This document shows positions 1-9,941 of a DNA stretch of 64,000 nucleotides, one piece after another. The position numbers and the translations under genes were made by a program. How positions within the stretch are numbered: position 1 is the stretch's first letter; every line of letters starts with the position of its first letter. The notes under the pieces were generated by a model. It was not told where the DNA came from. It saw nothing but the letters and a program-made list of their open reading frames with translations, and did no database searches. This DNA is from Acidihalobacter_A sp037381185 (GTDB taxonomy: Bacteria; Pseudomonadota; Gammaproteobacteria; DSM-5130; Acidihalobacteraceae): the NCBI RefSeq assembly GCF_037381185.1, contig NZ_JARRQY010000008.1:1-64000 (forward strand). The letters are read 5' to 3'.

Positions 1-655
1 TCCTGTGCAGGCCCCTCGTGCACGATCTTGCCGTTGTCGATGACGTAGGCTCGGTTGGAGACTTCCAGCGCCATGAAGGCGTTCTGCTCGGCGAGCAGGA
101 TGGAGCTGCCCTCGCGGGCCATTTCCCCGATCAGCGTGTAGATCTCCTGCACGATCTTGGGCGCGAGTCCCTGCGAGGGTTCGTCCATGATGAACAGATC
201 GGGGTTGGTGATCAGGGCGCGGGCCACGGCGAGCATTTCCTGTTCACCGCCGGAGAGCTGGCCGCCGGCATGACGGCGCCTTTCGTGAAGGCGCGGGAAG
301 AATTTGTAGACTTCCTGCAGGTTCCAGCGCCCGCGGCGCTCGGCCGGCACCGCCAGATTCTCTTCCACGGTCAGGTCCGGGAAGATGCGCCGGCCCTCGG
401 GGACGTAGCCCACGCCAAGGCGGGCGACGCTGTGCGGCGGCAGCTTCTCGGCGCGTCGGCCGGCGATGGTGATGGTGCCCTGCGTGCGGTTGGCCAGGCC
501 CATGATGCCCTTGATGGTGGTGGTCTTGCCGGCGCCGTTGCGCCCCAGCAGACAGACCACCTCGCCCGGATTCACGGTCAGCGAAACGCCGTGCAGGATG
601 TGGCTCTTGCCGTAATTGACGTGCAGTCCGTCGACTTTCAGCAGTGCTTGGTCGT

Positions 656-659
<4 letters not shown>
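1..659 (-). CDS. livF: Branched-chain amino acid-type ABC transporter ATPase LivF (3' end cut by window edge)
   Basis: This is the second ATPase of a HAAT-family importer and powers uptake through LivH/LivM at the inner membrane. Translating the minus strand from the ATG at 659 gives a Walker A GRNGAGKT, the signature LSGGEQ, Walker B FIMDEP followed by SQGLAP, and the LLAEQN switch segment, all in the usual order. About 219 codons are present. The family is usually 230-240 residues long, so only the last 15-20 residues are missing. Its start overlaps the livG stop by four bases (ATGA), implying translational coupling. The subfamily is clear from the signature, but the substrate cannot be read from this subunit. 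Confidence 0.93.
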
Positions 660-1404
<745 letters not shown>

Positions 1405-1408
<4 letters not shown>

Positions 1409-2412
1409 GCTTTGACCCTCACGCGAAGGATGCCGAGCACGCCCTTTGGGAAGAACAGCACGATGAGGATGAACATCAGGCCGAGCAGGCTCATCCAGTT
1501 GTCGGTGTACGAGCTGAGGAGGTTCTCGGCCACGACGTAGATACCCGCACCCAGCAGCGGCCCCCAGAAACTGCGCATGCCGCCGAGTACGCACATCATC
1601 ACGAAGTCGCCGGACAGGGTCCAGTGCAGCGCTGCGGGCGAGATGAAATTGTTGAGCTGGGCGTAGAGCGCACCGGCAAGGCCCGCGATGAAGCCGGAGA
1701 TCGTAAAAGCGATCCACAGCAGCGTCCCCGCCTTGACGCCGAAGAACTGCAGGCGCCGCTCATTCTCGCGTACCGCGATGAAGGCGTGACCCAGCGGCGA
1801 TCTGAGCAGGGCGGCGACAAGCGCGGCCACCACGGCGAAGCAGAACAGCGTCAGGTAGTAGTAGTTGATGCCGCTCAGCGGCACCGTCATGGTGTCGAAG
1901 TGCAACGGTTGACGACTGAAGCCCAGCAGGCCGTCTTCGCCGCCGGTGAAACTGTTCCAGTTGACGACGATGAAATAGAAGGCCTGGCCGAAGGCGATGG
2001 TGATCATGGCGAAATAGATGCCGCGCAGGCGCACCGCGATCGGTCCGAGGATGGCGGCGATGACGCCGCCGGTGAGCATGCCGATGAGCAGCGCCAGCGG
2101 GGTGCTGGGCGCCAGGTGCATGAGCGTCTCGCCCGCCGCGTAACCGCCCAGACCGAAGAATGCGGCCTGGCCGAAGGACAGGGCGCCGGCGTAGCCGAGC
2201 AGCAGGTTGAGCCCCATGGCCGCCATGGCCAGCACCAACACGCGGGTGGCCAGCAGCGTGTAGCCGCCGACCAGCGGCATCCACAGCGGTGCGGTCAGCA
2301 GTACCACCCAGACGATGGCGTGCGGCAGATAGGCACGCAGATCGCGTTGCTTGGGGGACGAAGGCAGGGTTAGGTGGGGCGACGGGGTGCTTTCAAACTC
2401 TTTGGCCGTCAC
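1405..2412 (-). CDS. livM: Branched-chain amino acid-type ABC transporter permease LivM
   Basis: 335-residue integral membrane permease of the LivM type. A hydrophilic N-terminus of about 30 residues is followed by eight to ten hydrophobic segments. The family-typical stretch GLNLLLGYAGALSFGQAAFFGLGGY lies near residues 70-90 (quoted in part: LGYAGALSFGQAAFFGLG), and the cytoplasmic EAA-like loop around SPLGHAFIAVRENE contacts the ATPases. The start is the ATG at 2412, which overlaps the livH stop by four bases. It forms the translocation pore with LivH. Its 3' end overlaps livG by four bases. Confidence 0.93.
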
Positions 2413-3275
2413 TCGAAAACTCCTTTCTTGCCAAGTAGCCCGCGCGGGCGAATCGCCAGCACCAGGGCCATGATGAGGTAGATCACCAGCTGGCTGGCCT
2501 GGGGGTAGAACGCACTGGTCACGCCCGAGGCGACGCCGATCAGCAAGCCGCCGAGCAGGCTGCCGAGCAGGCTGCCCACGCCGCCGACGATGATGGCGAC
2601 GAAACTAGGCATGATCAGGGCATCGCCCATCTGTGGGGTCAGGCCCTGCCAGCCGGCGGCGAGAACGCCCGCGATGCCAGCCAGGAAGATGCCGGCGGCG
2701 AAGCTGATCGCGCGTAGCTGGTAGATGTTCACCCCGAGTGCGGCGATGGTGTCCAGATCGGAGGCGCCGGCGAGAATGCGCAGACCCACCTTGGTGTAGC
2801 GCAGGAACAGCAGCAGTCCGATCGAGAACGCCACCGCGATGGCGAGGATGAGCACGCGGTAGCCGGTGATGAAGAAATAGGTCTGGCTGAGCGCGCTCTG
2901 CAGGATCGCAGGGGTCTGCAACGGCAGCCCCTGCGCACCCCACACCGTCCTGATCATGTCCTCCATGATGAGGACGAGCCCGAAGGTCAGCAACAGGCTG
3001 AACAACGGGTCCCGCCCATAGAGGCGTCTGATCAGGAAACGCTCGACCAGAACACCGAGAACTGCCGTGAGCAACGGTGCGACGATCAATGCTCCGAAAA
3101 AGCCCAGATACGGTAGCAGCGTGTAGGCGAGATACCCGGCCAAGGCCAGGAATCCGCCATGGGCGAAGTTGATGATGCGGTTCAGGCCGAGGATGAGAGA
3201 CAGTCCCATGGCCATGAGTGCATAAAACACGCCCAGCAGCAGACCGTTGAGCACGTTGAACAACAACAGTTCCAT
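2409..3275 (-). CDS. livH: Branched-chain amino acid-type ABC transporter permease LivH
   Basis: 288-residue permease of the LivH type with about eight hydrophobic segments. The N-terminal motif GLLLGVFYALMAMGLSLI and the following NFAHGGF are hallmark features of this family, and a permease loop RYTKVGLRILAGA precedes the C-terminal membrane segments. It partners with LivM. It begins 12 bases after the stop of the binding-protein gene and overlaps livM by four bases, so it is the second gene of the operon. The same architecture serves LIV, urea (Urt) and amide transporters, so the substrate remains open. Confidence 0.93.
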   Translation of the reverse strand: MELLLFNVLNGLLLGVFYALMAMGLSLILGLNRIINFAHGGFLALAGYLAYTLLPYLGFFGALIVAPLLTAVLGVLVERFLIRRLYGRDPLFSLLLTFGLVLIMEDMIRTVWGAQGLPLQTPAILQSALSQTYFFITGYRVLILAIAVAFSIGLLLFLRYTKVGLRILAGASDLDTIAALGVNIYQLRAISFAAGIFLAGIAGVLAAGWQGLTPQMGDALIMPSFVAIIVGGVGSLLGSLLGGLLIGVASGVTSAFYPQASQLVIYLIMALVLAIRPRGLLGKKGVFE

Positions 3276-3287
3276 GCGTGAACCCTC

Positions 3288-4574
3288 TTAGCTCGGCATG
3301 CTCATGTGGCAGCCCTTCTGGGCGGCACTCTGAGCGATGGATGCGCCGGGTTCGTAGTTGAGGACGTTGAACAGGTCCGGATAGCTGCCGCCGGACTTGA
3401 CCTCGCCGGCGAAAATGCCGGCCATGAGCTGATGGTCGTCAGCACGGAACTTGAGCGTAGCCGGCTCCAGACCGACTTCCGGCGGTAGCTCCATGCCGCC
3501 CATCACGCGGGCGACCTTCTTCGCATCCAGGCTCTTGGCCTCGGTCGCGCCCTGAGCGATGGAGTGGGTGGCTACGTAGCCGAACCAACTACGCGCGGTC
3601 GGGTACTCGCCGTTGTAGCGCTTGCGGTAGCTGTCGACGAAATTCTTGACGTGCGGGGTGTTGGGCTGGTTCCACCACCACTCGAAGCTCCACGCGCCGA
3701 CGCGCGCGGATTCCGGCAGCGCCTTGAGCACTTCCAGTTCCATCATGCCGCCGGCCACGCCGAACTTGTGCTGCAGGCCGAACTGGTTGACCTGGGTCAG
3801 GGCGTGCACGAGGTCGTCGCCCGCCTGCAGGATGATCAGGCAGTCGGGCTTGGCGGCCTGCGCCTGGATCAGGTAGGACGAGAAGTCGGTGGTGCCCAGC
3901 GGGGCCAGGGCGGAGCCCAGGACGGTGCCGCCGTTGGCCTTGAGGATGCTCTCGAAGGCAGCCTGCTCGGTTAGTCCGAAGGCGTAGTTGGGGGTCAGGA
4001 AGTACCAGCGCTTGCCGTACTTCTTCATCAGGGTGTCGGCGATGCCGGCAGCCAGCATGTAGGTGGTGGTGCAGACGCGGAATGTGCTCCAGTTGCAGTA
4101 CTTGCCGGTCACGGGAGTGGCGTGGCCGCCGGAGTCCACGAACAGGGTGCCCATGTCCTTGCTGGCCTGTTCGATGGCTTCGGAAACGGCCGAAGACACG
4201 GTGCCTTGCAGGAAGTGTACGCCGTGCTGACTGACCAACTGGTGTGCCTTGGAGACGGCGAGGCCGGTCTTGGACGCGGTGTCGGTCACGATCAGTTCCA
4301 GTTCACGGCCGAGCACGCCGCCGGAGCCGTTGATTTCGGCGGCCGCCATCTGGGCGCCGCGGGTCTGGTTCTTGCCGAGTTCGGCATAGGTGCCGGTTGA
4401 GGGGTTGAGTACGCCGATACGGACCTTGTCGGCGGCCTGGGCGGCGCGCGTACCAAGCCCGAGGGTTCCAGCGGCGGTCAAGGCCGCGCCGGCTTTCAGG
4501 AACGTGCGTCTGGAAACCGGCGAAGATTGATCGTCTTGGTGGTTCTGGCCGGATGGATGCTTCTTGTCGGTCAT
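3288..4574 (-). CDS. ABC transporter periplasmic substrate-binding protein, Leu/Ile/Val-urea type, Tat-exported
   Basis: 428-residue binding protein and first gene of the importer operon. Residues 1-48 form a twin-arginine signal: SRRTFLK at about 21-27, a hydrophobic alanine-rich stretch, then an AQA-type cleavage site before ADKVRIG. The mature part begins VRIGVLNPSTGTYAELG and has the two-lobed Peripla_BP_6 (type I periplasmic binding) layout. A Tat signal is common for urea (UrtA) and amide-binding relatives, but I cannot assign the ligand. The start at 4574 has AGGAG nine bases upstream and fits the signal peptide. The importer genes follow within 12 bases. Confidence 0.9.
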   Translation of the reverse strand: MTDKKHPSGQNHQDDQSSPVSRRTFLKAGAALTAAGTLGLGTRAAQAADKVRIGVLNPSTGTYAELGKNQTRGAQMAAAEINGSGGVLGRELELIVTDTASKTGLAVSKAHQLVSQHGVHFLQGTVSSAVSEAIEQASKDMGTLFVDSGGHATPVTGKYCNWSTFRVCTTTYMLAAGIADTLMKKYGKRWYFLTPNYAFGLTEQAAFESILKANGGTVLGSALAPLGTTDFSSYLIQAQAAKPDCLIILQAGDDLVHALTQVNQFGLQHKFGVAGGMMELEVLKALPESARVGAWSFEWWWNQPNTPHVKNFVDSYRKRYNGEYPTARSWFGYVATHSIAQGATEAKSLDAKKVARVMGGMELPPEVGLEPATLKFRADDHQLMAGIFAGEVKSGGSYPDLFNVLNYEPGASIAQSAAQKGCHMSMPS

Positions 4575-4640
4575 CGTTTCCGTCTCCTCAAATTAAATAG
4601 TAGTTATTCCTGACCTTGGCAGCTTTGAGCTGACTTGCGG

Positions 4641-4668
4641 ATTCTAGACAGGCTTTTTCAATTAGCAA
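4641..4668 (-). promoter_or_regulatory. Probable sigma-70 promoter of the ABC-importer operon
   Basis: On the minus strand TTGCTA (4668-4663) and TAGAAT (4646-4641) are separated by 16 bases. The transcript would start near 4634 and run about 60 bases to the binding-protein ATG at 4574, passing an AGGAG ribosome site. The match is by eye only. Confidence 0.45.
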
Positions 4669-5078
4669 GGCATGCCGCCTCGGTCTGATTTCATAATGCG
4701 GATTGAACGGGACGGGAGGGCTGTAATTTCATGTTTTTATAACTAAATGATAATAAAAGATAATTTTCTTGTGTGATTATTGTGTTCTTGCCGCTCATGC
4801 ACGGTTTCGGTGCGTCGGATCTCACGGTTTGCGCATCACGATAACCAAGCCGCGGAGCCTGGCCTGGCATGCCGGCGGGGCGGTAGAGGGCGCGATTGAC
4901 GTTCCCTCCGGCGACCCAGTAGGATGCAGCGCTCGTTTGACCGCGCTGTGATGCTTTGGTTCGCGCGGCCGGCAAGATGTGCGAGAATTCGCATGCCGGT
5001 TCTGGCGCGCCGCCGCGCCGGATACGGAACCGTTCAGGTAAAAGCGTGTCGAGGCGTCTGTTGTGCGCCTGAGTTTAT
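4669..5078. other. Intergenic region between the ABC operon and SRP RNA, no gene seen
   Basis: About 410 bases without a convincing reading frame. 4690-4790 is clearly AT-richer than its surroundings, and the rest has ordinary GC content. Short open frames here lack a ribosome site and any recognisable protein. The region must contain the promoter of the SRP RNA gene, but no hexamer pair stands out. Confidence 0.5.
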
Positions 5079-5188
5079 GGTGGCCCGTATCGGTCCCCCG
5101 CGACGATAAGCTGTGAACCCCGCCAGGCCCGGAAGGGAGCAACGGTAACAGTGGACTCGGGCGCCGGGGTGCGCTGGTACGGGCCGCC
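5079..5188 (+). ncRNA. ffs: Signal recognition particle RNA (4.5S / SRP small RNA)
   Basis: The ends GGTGGCCCGTA (5079-5089) and TACGGGCCGCC (5178-5188) pair over 11 positions with one G-U, closing a long rod-like hairpin of about 110 nt. At its apex is the conserved SRP domain: CAGGCCCGGAAGGGAGCA around 5125-5141, containing the GGAA tetraloop, opposite the asymmetric internal loop sequence that binds Ffh. Length, pairing and apex all match the bacterial small SRP RNA, which works with Ffh in co-translational targeting to the membrane. It lies directly upstream of dnaX, an arrangement common in gammaproteobacteria. Confidence 0.95.
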
Positions 5189-5234
5189 TCCAATTCTGTA
5201 TAGTCTCGGGCTTCCTTTCTCACCGATCTAAGGC

Positions 5235-6935
5235 ATGACCTACCAAGCCCTGGCGCGCAAGTGGCGACCGCGGAACTTCGATCAGTTGGTCGGACAGGCG
5301 CATGTGCGCCGTGCGCTGGTCAATGCGCTGGAAACCGGCCGTATACATCCCGCCTATCTGTTCACCGGCACGCGGGGTGTCGGCAAGACCACGCTCGCCC
5401 GTCTACTGGCCAAGTGCCTGAACTGCGAGCAAGGCGTGAGCGCGCAGCCCTGCGGCGAGTGCGAGGCCTGCCGTGAGATCGAAGAGGGTCGATTCATCGA
5501 CCTGATCGAGGTCGACGCCGCTTCGCGCACCAAGGTCGAGGATACGCGCGAACTGCTGGAGAACGTGCAATACGCTCCGGTGCGCGGGCGCTACAAGGTG
5601 TACCTCATCGACGAGGTGCACATGCTCTCCGGGCACAGCTTCAACGCGTTGCTCAAGACGCTGGAGGAGCCGCCGCCGCATGTGCAGTTCCTGCTGGCGA
5701 CCACCGATCCACAGAAAATCCCGCCGACCATACTGTCGCGCTGCGTACAGTTCGGCCTCAAGCGTATTCCCGAAATCTCCATTGCCGAACATCTCGGGAA
5801 CGTTCTGGAACGCGAGCAACTGCAGAGCGAACCGCGTGCGCTGCAGTTGCTGGCCGAGGCCGCCGACGGCAGCCTGCGCGATGCGCTGAGTCTGCTCGAC
5901 CAGGCGGTTGCCTACGGCGGGGGGCAGGTGGGTGAGGCCGAGGTCCGCGAGATGCTCGGCACGATCCCCCGCGATGCCGTCTACCGACTGCTGCGTGCGC
6001 TTGCCGCGCAGGATGGTCCTGGATTGCTGGCGGCTGTGGACGGCCTGGCCGAGGCGGCCGCGGATTTCGGCTCGGTGCTGGTCGAGTTGCTGAGCGTGCT
6101 GCACCGCCTTGCGGTGCGGCAGGTGGTGCCCGCCGCAGCCGAAGCCGCAGAGCCGGAGCTTGATGAACTGGCCGCCGCGCTCAGCGCGGAAGACGTGCAA
6201 CTGTACTATCAGATCGCCCTGCTGGGGCGTCGCGATCTGGCGCTCGCCGGTGATCCCCGCAGTGGTTTCGAGATGATCGCGCTGCGCATGCTCGCATTTC
6301 GGCCGCAGTCGGCGGGAGCAGGCGGACAGCCCGCGGCAGGCGGAGGAAGCGCTGCTGCGGCTCAGCGACCGTCGTCTGCGGCCGCTGCTCCACAGCCGCG
6401 TCCGTCCGAGCCGCCTGCCGCAGCCCCGCCGCCGCGCGCCCCTGAACCGCCTGCCGCATCGCCTCAGCCCGCTCCCGCGAGCCGGGTGGAGGAGGCTGCC
6501 GGCGCCCTGCCGGTGGCGGCGATGCCCGCTGCTGCGGTTCCGGACGATTGGGCGGGCAAGGTAGCCGGTATGCGCCTCGGCGGAGTGGCGGGCCAGCTGG
6601 CGAGCCATTGCACGCTGGAAGGCATCGATAGCGACCGCTATCGTCTGTGTATCGCGCGCAGCTCCGAGCATCTGCTGATCGACCGGGCGAAACAGCGTTT
6701 GAGCGATGCGATAGAAAAGCTCGAGGGCCGTCCCATGCGCCTCGAGATTCGTGTGGTTGATGCGGTGGGTGATACGCCGGCAGTGCAGAAGCAGCGGGCC
6801 GATGAGGCCAGGCAGGCGGATGCCGAAGCGGCGATCGAGGCCGATGAGGCGGTGCAGAACATGCGCGCTCAGTTCGACGCGCAGGTCGTGCCCGGTTCGG
6901 TGCGGCCGCGTATGGATGTTGACGACAATCAGTAG
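5235..6935 (+). CDS. dnaX: DNA polymerase III subunits tau/gamma
   Basis: 566-residue clamp-loader ATPase subunit of DNA polymerase III. Walker A GTRGVGKTT is at about residues 45-53, the zinc-binding cysteines (C64, C73, C76, C79) follow, and the Walker B/DEVH motif VYLIDEVHML and sensor region TTDPQKIPPTILSRC come next. Residues about 365-435 are an Ala/Pro-rich linker. The C-terminal part (from about 440) corresponds to the tau domain that binds the polymerase core. No A-AAA-AAG slippery heptamer is visible in the linker region, so production of a short gamma form by the E. coli-type frameshift is not supported. ybaB and recR follow at once. Confidence 0.96.
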   Translation: MTYQALARKWRPRNFDQLVGQAHVRRALVNALETGRIHPAYLFTGTRGVGKTTLARLLAKCLNCEQGVSAQPCGECEACREIEEGRFIDLIEVDAASRTKVEDTRELLENVQYAPVRGRYKVYLIDEVHMLSGHSFNALLKTLEEPPPHVQFLLATTDPQKIPPTILSRCVQFGLKRIPEISIAEHLGNVLEREQLQSEPRALQLLAEAADGSLRDALSLLDQAVAYGGGQVGEAEVREMLGTIPRDAVYRLLRALAAQDGPGLLAAVDGLAEAAADFGSVLVELLSVLHRLAVRQVVPAAAEAAEPELDELAAALSAEDVQLYYQIALLGRRDLALAGDPRSGFEMIALRMLAFRPQSAGAGGQPAAGGGSAAAAQRPSSAAAAPQPRPSEPPAAAPPPRAPEPPAASPQPAPASRVEEAAGALPVAAMPAAAVPDDWAGKVAGMRLGGVAGQLASHCTLEGIDSDRYRLCIARSSEHLLIDRAKQRLSDAIEKLEGRPMRLEIRVVDAVGDTPAVQKQRADEARQADAEAAIEADEAVQNMRAQFDAQVVPGSVRPRMDVDDNQ

Positions 6936-6947
6936 AGGATTTCAGTG

Positions 6948-7271
6948 ATGAAGGGTGGAATCGGAGGCCTGATGAAGCAGGCCCAGAAGATGCAGGCCGA
7001 GATGCAGAAGGCCCAGGAAGAGCTGGCGAACATGGAAGTGACCGGACAGTCCGGCGGCGGACTGGTCAGCTTGGTGATGACCGGCAAGCACGAAGCGCGC
7101 CGCGTGACCATCGATCCCAGCCTGCTGGGCGACGACAAGGACATGCTCGAGGACCTGGTCGCGGCGGCGATCAACGACGCCACGCACAAGATCGAGGCCG
7201 CGACGCAGGATCGATTCTCGAACATGGCCTCCGGCGTCAATCTGCCGCCGGGTTTCAATCTGCCGTTCTGA
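6948..7271 (+). CDS. ybaB: Nucleoid-associated protein YbaB/EbfC family
   Basis: About 107 residues, a small dimeric DNA-binding protein found next to dnaX and recR in most bacteria. The N-terminus MKGGIGGLMKQAQKMQAEMQKAQEE is a charged helix typical of the family (key part LMKQAQKMQ), and the GGG-containing turn and the C-terminal helix ending in the glycine/proline-rich GVNLPPGF are also typical. AGAGGA lies nine bases before the ATG at 6948. A GTG three bases earlier (6945) is an alternative start. It sits 12 bases after dnaX and 7 bases before recR, hence co-transcribed. Confidence 0.95.
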   Translation: MKGGIGGLMKQAQKMQAEMQKAQEELANMEVTGQSGGGLVSLVMTGKHEARRVTIDPSLLGDDKDMLEDLVAAAINDATHKIEAATQDRFSNMASGVNLPPGFNLPF

Positions 7272-7278
7272 AGCGACG

Positions 7279-7875
7279 ATGTCCGCCAGCCCTCTGCTCG
7301 ATCAGTTGATCGAGGCATTGCGCTGCCTGCCCGGGGTCGGTCCTCGCTCCGCAGGGCGTATCGCCTATCATCTTCTGGAGCGCGATCGCGAGGGGGCGCT
7401 GCGCCTGGCCGACGCTTTGCGCGAGGCGGTGGAGAAGGTGGGGCATTGCGAACGCTGCCGCAATTTCAGCGAGACGCCGCTGTGCACGATCTGCAGCGAC
7501 ACGCGGCGCAACGGCGAACTGCTGTGTGTGGTGGAAAATCCCGCTCAGTTGGCGGCCATCGATCAGGCTACGCATTTCCGCGGTGTCTACCATGTACTCA
7601 TGGGGCGGCTGTCGCCGCTCGATGGCATCGGCCCCGAGGACCTGGGGCTGGACCGGCTGGAGGAGCGCCTGCGCGAAGGCGAGGTGCGCGAGCTGATCCT
7701 GGCGGTGAGCCCGACGGTGGAGGGCGAAGTCACCGCCCATTATCTGAGCGAGATGGCGCGTGCGCTGGACATTCGCGTCACCCGCCTGGCGCAGGGCGTG
7801 CCGATGGGCGGCGAACTGGAGTCGCTGGACAGCGGTACGCTGACGCAGGCCTTCGAGCTGCGGCGCGATTACTGA
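7279..7875 (+). CDS. recR: Recombination mediator protein RecR
   Basis: 198 residues, the usual length for RecR, which with RecO (and RecF) loads RecA on gapped DNA. The helix-hairpin-helix segment LPGVGPRSAGRIA is at residues 17-29, and the zinc finger cysteines are C57, C60, C69 and C72. The Toprim domain follows (VVENPAQLAAID, then a TVEGEVTAHYL segment and a C-terminal GVPMGGELES walker-like loop). It is the third gene of the dnaX-ybaB-recR group, beginning seven bases after ybaB. Confidence 0.96.
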   Translation: MSASPLLDQLIEALRCLPGVGPRSAGRIAYHLLERDREGALRLADALREAVEKVGHCERCRNFSETPLCTICSDTRRNGELLCVVENPAQLAAIDQATHFRGVYHVLMGRLSPLDGIGPEDLGLDRLEERLREGEVRELILAVSPTVEGEVTAHYLSEMARALDIRVTRLAQGVPMGGELESLDSGTLTQAFELRRDY

Positions 7876-7916
7876 CGTGCTCTCATGAAAACGAGTTCCC
7901 GATGGAGGTTGGTTAG

Positions 7917-8261
7917 ATGAGCGATTGCCTGTTCTGCAAGATCGCCGGCGGCGAGATTCCGGTCGAGTTCGTGTATGAGGACGATGACGTCGTGGCCTTT
8001 CGCGACATCAATCCACAGGCTCCGCTGCACGCGCTGGTGGTGCCGCGCCGGCACATCGCGACGCTGAACGACGTGCAGCCCGAGGACGCCGAACTGATCG
8101 GGCGCATGTATCTGGCGGCGCAGCGTGTGGCGGCCGATGCAGGCGTGGCGGAGCCCGGCTACCGCACCGTTTTCAATTGCAATGCACAAGCCGGCCAGAC
8201 CGTGTTCCACCTGCATCTGCACGTGCTCGGCGGGCGTGCCATGCAGTGGCCGCCGGGCTGA
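7917..8261 (+). CDS. hinT: HIT family purine-nucleoside phosphoramidase (HinT-like)
   Basis: 114-residue histidine-triad nucleotide hydrolase. The N-terminal CLFCKIAGGEIP and the catalytic triad HLHLHVL (H98, H100, H102) are intact, with the family's NCNAQAGQTVFH just before. Such enzymes hydrolyse adenosine phosphoramidates and lysyl-AMP in the cytosol. The ATG at 7917 is preceded by GGAGGTTGG at 7902-7910. It follows recR by 41 bases in the same direction and is the last gene before a strong terminator. Confidence 0.93.
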   Translation: MSDCLFCKIAGGEIPVEFVYEDDDVVAFRDINPQAPLHALVVPRRHIATLNDVQPEDAELIGRMYLAAQRVAADAGVAEPGYRTVFNCNAQAGQTVFHLHLHVLGGRAMQWPPG

Positions 8262-8340
8262 GTCCGCCGCGTTCCGGCGTATTTCCCGAGGCCTGTTCAG
8301 AAGGCCGTTGCGCAGCTTCGCGCATTGTGATCTATTAGCG

Positions 8341-8378
8341 CTCAAGGAGCCCCCGTCGGGGGCTTCGAGGCTTTTTTC
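8341..8378 (+). terminator. Rho-independent terminator after the dnaX-recR-hinT group
   Basis: AGCCCCC (8348-8354) pairs with GGGGGCT (8358-8364) around a GTC loop. Flanking CTC/GAG pairs extend the stem, and a T-run (8372-8377) follows. The remaining spacer (8379-8578) up to the glycosyltransferase gene shows no gene. Confidence 0.8.
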
Positions 8379-8578
8379 GAGTATTCCTTTCGCCTCCGAG
8401 GTCTGATTCAGCGCGTCGCAAGCGCTGTTTCGCAGTCCGTCAGCCGCGTCCGCGGCATCTGCCCAGGTTCCTTCGTTCTCGTCCGGTTGCGTGCCGTCGT
8501 GAACGCGCTCGTGTGCGTGCCAGCCGAATCCGGTTACGGGCCGATTCCCCGAGGCGACCGTTTGCACCTAGGGTCGCT

Positions 8579-9937
8579 ATGTTGAACGAATCCAATCGAA
8601 GTCCCGCGCTGCCCGGTGTCATGCCGGTGCTGCGCGTAGCGGAATTCAGTCTGTGGTTGGCGTACGCGGTGTTGCTGGCGGTAGCGCTAGGCCTGCTGTA
8701 TCGCACGGTGCTGGTGGACATGGCGCACGCTCAGTCCCTCGGGCTGGAGCGCCATGTCTGGCTCAAGCCCGTGTTGCTGGTCGCGCTGTGCTGGTCCGTG
8801 CCGGTAACGGTGCTGCTGTTGGTCAAGACTCGGTTGTGGTTGCACTATCGTCCGGTGCCGCCGCTGGAGCCGGCGAATGCCCCGCCGCTGACCGTCGTGA
8901 TCCCGGCTTACAACGAAGGCGCCATGATCGAGAAGACCATCGATTCGGTTGCCGCGTCCCTGTATCGGCCCGAACGCTTGCAGATCGTGGTCGTCGACGA
9001 CGGTAGCCGTGACGATACCTGGGAGTATATCGAAAGGGCCGCGCTGCGCTACGGAGACAGAGTGGAGGTGGTGCGCTTCGAGCGTAACCAGGGTAAGCGA
9101 GCTGCGCTTATGGAGGGGTTTCGGCGTGCACGCGGCGAGGTCGTGGTGACCATCGATTCGGACAGCGTCATCGGCGCCACGACGCTGTTGGCCATGGCGG
9201 CACCGTTCGTCGATTCGCGCGTCGGCGCGGTGGCGGGCAAGGTGTCGGTGCACAATCTGAATGAAGGCCTGATTCCGCGCATGCTGCGCTTCGCCTACGC
9301 TTTGTCCTTCGACTTCCAGCGCGCGGCGGAATCGCAGTTCCGCACGGTCTATTGCAGCCCCGGAGCGCTGGCCGCCTACCGCACCGCGGCACTGCGCGAG
9401 GTGCAGGATCGCTGGATGGCGCAGACCTTTCTGGGTTCGCCGTGCACCTTCGGCGAGGATCGGGCGCTGACCAACTACCTGCTCGAGAAGGGCTTCGATT
9501 CGGTCTATCAGGGCAATGCCGAGGTGCGCACGCTGGTGCCGACCACGTATGCACGGCTGTGCAAGATGTTCCTGCGCTGGAACCGCAGCTTCGTGCGCGA
9601 GGAGTTGCGCCTGGCACGCATCGTCTGGCGCAGGCCGCTGCGCTATCGCCTCATGGTGCTGTGGGATAAACTGACCACGAACCTGCGCTATCCGATCCAC
9701 TACGCGAGTCTGGTCGCGCTGGCCGTACTGCTGGCGGAGGATTCGGCGTTGCTGCCGCTGACGGCGTTGGGCATCGCTTTGAGTGCGTTGCCGTTCATGC
9801 TTTTCTATTTGCGCAGCGAGCGTTCATGGGCGGCGCTGTACGGCTTGCCGTACGCGTTCTTCACCATATTGGCGCTGTCGTGGATATTGCCGTATGCGTT
9901 GCTGACGCCACGGGCGCGGTCCTGGCTGACGCGCTGA
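8579..9937 (+). CDS. Membrane family 2 glycosyltransferase (processive, hyaluronan/poly-GlcNAc synthase-like)
   Basis: 452 residues. Two N-terminal membrane segments (about 25-45 and 62-84) are followed by a GT-A domain with VVIPAYNEG (106-114), VDDGS (139-143), the DSD metal site (193-195), an ED pair in CTFGEDRAL, and RWNRS near residue 340, the Q/RxxRW-type acceptor motif of processive enzymes. The C-terminus has three or more further membrane segments. It probably polymerises an N-acetylated or uronic sugar from a UDP-sugar at the inner membrane. No export or modification genes are adjacent, so the polymer is unknown. The ATG at 8579 was chosen because it opens the first membrane segment in the usual position; longer in-frame starts lack support. 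Confidence 0.82.
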   Translation: MLNESNRSPALPGVMPVLRVAEFSLWLAYAVLLAVALGLLYRTVLVDMAHAQSLGLERHVWLKPVLLVALCWSVPVTVLLLVKTRLWLHYRPVPPLEPANAPPLTVVIPAYNEGAMIEKTIDSVAASLYRPERLQIVVVDDGSRDDTWEYIERAALRYGDRVEVVRFERNQGKRAALMEGFRRARGEVVVTIDSDSVIGATTLLAMAAPFVDSRVGAVAGKVSVHNLNEGLIPRMLRFAYALSFDFQRAAESQFRTVYCSPGALAAYRTAALREVQDRWMAQTFLGSPCTFGEDRALTNYLLEKGFDSVYQGNAEVRTLVPTTYARLCKMFLRWNRSFVREELRLARIVWRRPLRYRLMVLWDKLTTNLRYPIHYASLVALAVLLAEDSALLPLTALGIALSALPFMLFYLRSERSWAALYGLPYAFFTILALSWILPYALLTPRARSWLTR

Positions 9938-9941
9938 AGGC

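Noticed and set aside
8280..8310. Partial resemblance (GCCTGTTCA) to the end of the MITE-like element
   Set aside because: Only about nine bases match and no opposite end was found; coincidental.
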